A stretch of DNA of 64,000 nt from Acidimicrobiales bacterium (GTDB lineage Bacteria; Actinomycetota; Acidimicrobiia; Acidimicrobiales; Acidimicrobilacustridaceae): positions 1 through 64,000 of the forward strand of contig JALOLR010000005.1 of NCBI GenBank assembly GCA_025455885.1, written 5' to 3'. Both the position numbers and the translations under genes were made by a program. Shown one piece after another: positions 63,004-64,000 of the stretch. The notes under the pieces are model-generated. The model did not search any database and was not told where the DNA came from. It saw only the letters and a list, made by a program, of their open reading frames with translations. The number at the start of each line of letters is the position of its first letter. Position 1 is the first letter of the stretch.

Positions 63004-63576
63004 TCAGCCCTCGGGGTTCTCGAGCTGCGCGACCTTGTTCAGGATGGTCTTGCGACCCCGGTGCCCACGCTCGTAGTCGCCGACGGCCCGCAGCTCGGAC
63101 GGCGTGAGCCCGTCGAGACGAGGCACCACCTGCGACGCCGAGAGGTTGTCGTAGTCGGGGATGGCCAGCGTGGCGACGTCCACCTCCGGCCCGACCGGCT
63201 CGGCGGGCCGGGGGTCGGTGTCGGGCGCGGCCGCGGGCGTCGCCGGTGCCGTCCGTGGCTCGGGGCCACGGTCGCGCTCCTCGGCGGGAGCCAGACCCGT
63301 CCGACGCAGCACGCCCATCGCCTGCTCCTGGGCGTCGACGACCGACGACTCGAGCTTGACGCTCCCCCACTTCACGGCGAACTCGCCGACCATCCGGGCG
63401 ACACCGACCTGGGCCCGCCCGCGGTCGATGAGCCCCGGCATCAGGGTCCGGGCCTCGAGGGCGAGACCCAGGGGCGCGAACACGCAGTAGTCGACGAGGT
63501 GGTCGACGGGGGAACGACGACGCTCGGCGTCGGATGGTGCCGTGGGGTCGGACGGGTCGGAGGGCGTCTCGGCCAC
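63004..63576 (-). CDS. Lipid-droplet/PHA-type helical protein of unknown role
   Basis: A 190-residue protein. The N-terminal half is helical and hydrophobic (VDHLVDYCVFAPLGLALEAR, then RAQVGVARMVGEFAVKWG), a Pro/Ala/Thr linker follows, and the C-terminal 45 residues carry the motif IPDYDNLSASQVVPRLDGL with LTPSELRAVGDYERGHRGRKTILNK, a small helical unit I have seen in actinobacterial proteins of unknown function. No catalytic residues are apparent. It begins the GNAT-nudix unit, and the upstream gene stops 4 nt before its start. Confidence 0.8.
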   Translation of the reverse strand: MAETPSDPSDPTAPSDAERRRSPVDHLVDYCVFAPLGLALEARTLMPGLIDRGRAQVGVARMVGEFAVKWGSVKLESSVVDAQEQAMGVLRRTGLAPAEERDRGPEPRTAPATPAAAPDTDPRPAEPVGPEVDVATLAIPDYDNLSASQVVPRLDGLTPSELRAVGDYERGHRGRKTILNKVAQLENPEG

Positions 63577-63580
63577 CGGG

Positions 63581-64000
63581 TCATCCCCCCGCTTCGCGGG
63601 TCAGGCGCTCGATGGCCGGGCACACGGCCTCGCCGACCGGGCACGTCATCTGCCCGACCGGGCCGAACTGCCCGGCGTTGACGAGCAGGAAGCACCCGGT
63701 GCACATGAACTCGTGGGCCTTCCGGGGCACGACGCCCTCGGCGACCTCTCCGGTGGCCCGGGGCTCGGGGGCCACCTCCTCGTCCTCCTCGTCCTCGTCG
63801 TCGGCGGCGGCGATCCGGTCCTTCAAGATGGCGTCGAGATCGGCCTCGACGTCATCGGGATCGATGTCCTCGTCCTCGTCGTCGTCGTCCTCGCGCTTCG
63901 CCTTCGCCGGCGCGACCGTCTCGTCCTCGTCCTCTTCGTCGTCCTCGACGGCCACGGCGTCGACGTCGGGCTCCTCGAGGTCGTCGTCGAGGACGACGTC
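63581..64000 (-). CDS. Acidic DUF4193-like protein (partial, 5' end beyond window)
   Basis: The window holds 139 residues of the C-terminal part; the frame is open to the window edge. The N-terminal 80 residues are extremely acidic with runs of Asp/Glu (EDDEEDEDETV, DDDDEDEDIDPDDV). The conserved C-terminus PRKAHEFMCTGCFLLV with C-TG-C and later two Cys (MTCPVGEAVC) resembles the DUF4193 zinc-binding tail, EFTC-SS-CFLV, of actinobacterial proteins. Here it ends with a longer CPVGEAVCPAIERL segment. The upstream start is not visible. Function unknown. Confidence 0.82.
   Translation of the reverse strand, partial: DVVLDDDLEEPDVDAVAVEDDEEDEDETVAPAKAKREDDDDEDEDIDPDDVEADLDAILKDRIAAADDEDEEDEEVAPEPRATGEVAEGVVPRKAHEFMCTGCFLLVNAGQFGPVGQMTCPVGEAVCPAIERLTREAGG

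Overview
The window is a chromosomal segment of a very GC-rich bacterium of the phylum Actinomycetota. Two blocks repeat gene order I know from Mycobacterium tuberculosis. About 0.7-31 kb follows the order TPR protein, HAD phosphatase, tlyA, nadK, recN, pyrG, nudix, xerD, scpA, scpB, rluB, cmk, der, SDR (Rv1691-Rv1714). About 38-54 kb follows pgsA, gcvH, garA-like FHA, merR, DUF151, merR, gcvP (Rv1822-Rv1832). The 2-oxoglutarate:ferredoxin oxidoreductase, the zinc-ribbon and FHA proteins and the overall style suggest an early-branching class such as Acidimicrobiia, but that placement is an impression and not a result. I see no insertion sequence, prophage or CRISPR array.

Layout. 1-603: 3' end of a 23S rRNA, 5S rRNA and a perfect hairpin terminator. 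0.7-6 kb: TPR protein, SSB-like protein, korAB. 6-16 kb: DUF1015, HAD phosphatase, then tlyA-nadK-recN, pyrG-nudix-xerD, a DksA/TraR-like zinc finger and an HD protein. 16-25.7 kb: trpS, a lipoprotein, then a long run of touching genes: scpA-scpB-rluB, aroH-tyrA-aroA-cmk-plsC, and an acyl-CoA dehydrogenase-fold flavoprotein. 25.7-35 kb: a hypothetical, a PhnZ-like HD protein, ispH, DUF512, der, SDR, a PP2C phosphatase, a Baeyer-Villiger-type monooxygenase and tRNA-Pro(GGG). 35-54.6 kb: lysS, SRAP, HIT, pgsA, a nucleotidyltransferase fused to a degenerate phosphomannomutase, gcvH-FHA-merR, DUF151, a secretory lipase, a Tat-type phosphoesterase, a second merR, tetR, gcvT, an MFS transporter and gcvP behind a tandem glycine riboswitch. 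54.6-64 kb: class II aldolase, a cobalamin riboswitch driving a secreted alpha/alpha-toroid protein, a dif site, a histidine phosphatase, a UGA-interrupted thioredoxin-like lipoprotein, and smaller genes.

The most notable items are four. (1) A DsbF/TlpA-like lipoprotein gene at 58266-58787 has an in-frame TGA exactly where the first cysteine of the CxxC motif belongs; the frame stays open afterwards, and a SECIS-like hairpin follows at the right distance. This is a predicted selenoprotein with a UPSC active site. (2) A 28-bp dif-like site at 57421-57448 matches the actinobacterial consensus as I recall it at 24 of 28 positions. The strand bias turns near it, so the window probably spans the replication terminus. 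(3) A cobalamin riboswitch precedes a secreted protein with prenyltransferase/squalene-oxidase-type repeats, the fold of the B12-binding domain of intrinsic factor. (4) A -10 hexamer of the form TAnnnT lies 6-9 nt upstream of the start codon at many genes on both strands, so leaderless mRNA is common here. At four genes the TAG stop codon of the upstream gene is itself the first half of such a hexamer.

The genes are mostly core metabolism and information processing: aromatic amino acid synthesis, glycine cleavage, CTP, NADP, isoprenoid and phospholipid synthesis, ribosome assembly and modification, chromosome segregation and dimer resolution. Long antisense open frames are abundant because of the base composition and are not annotated.
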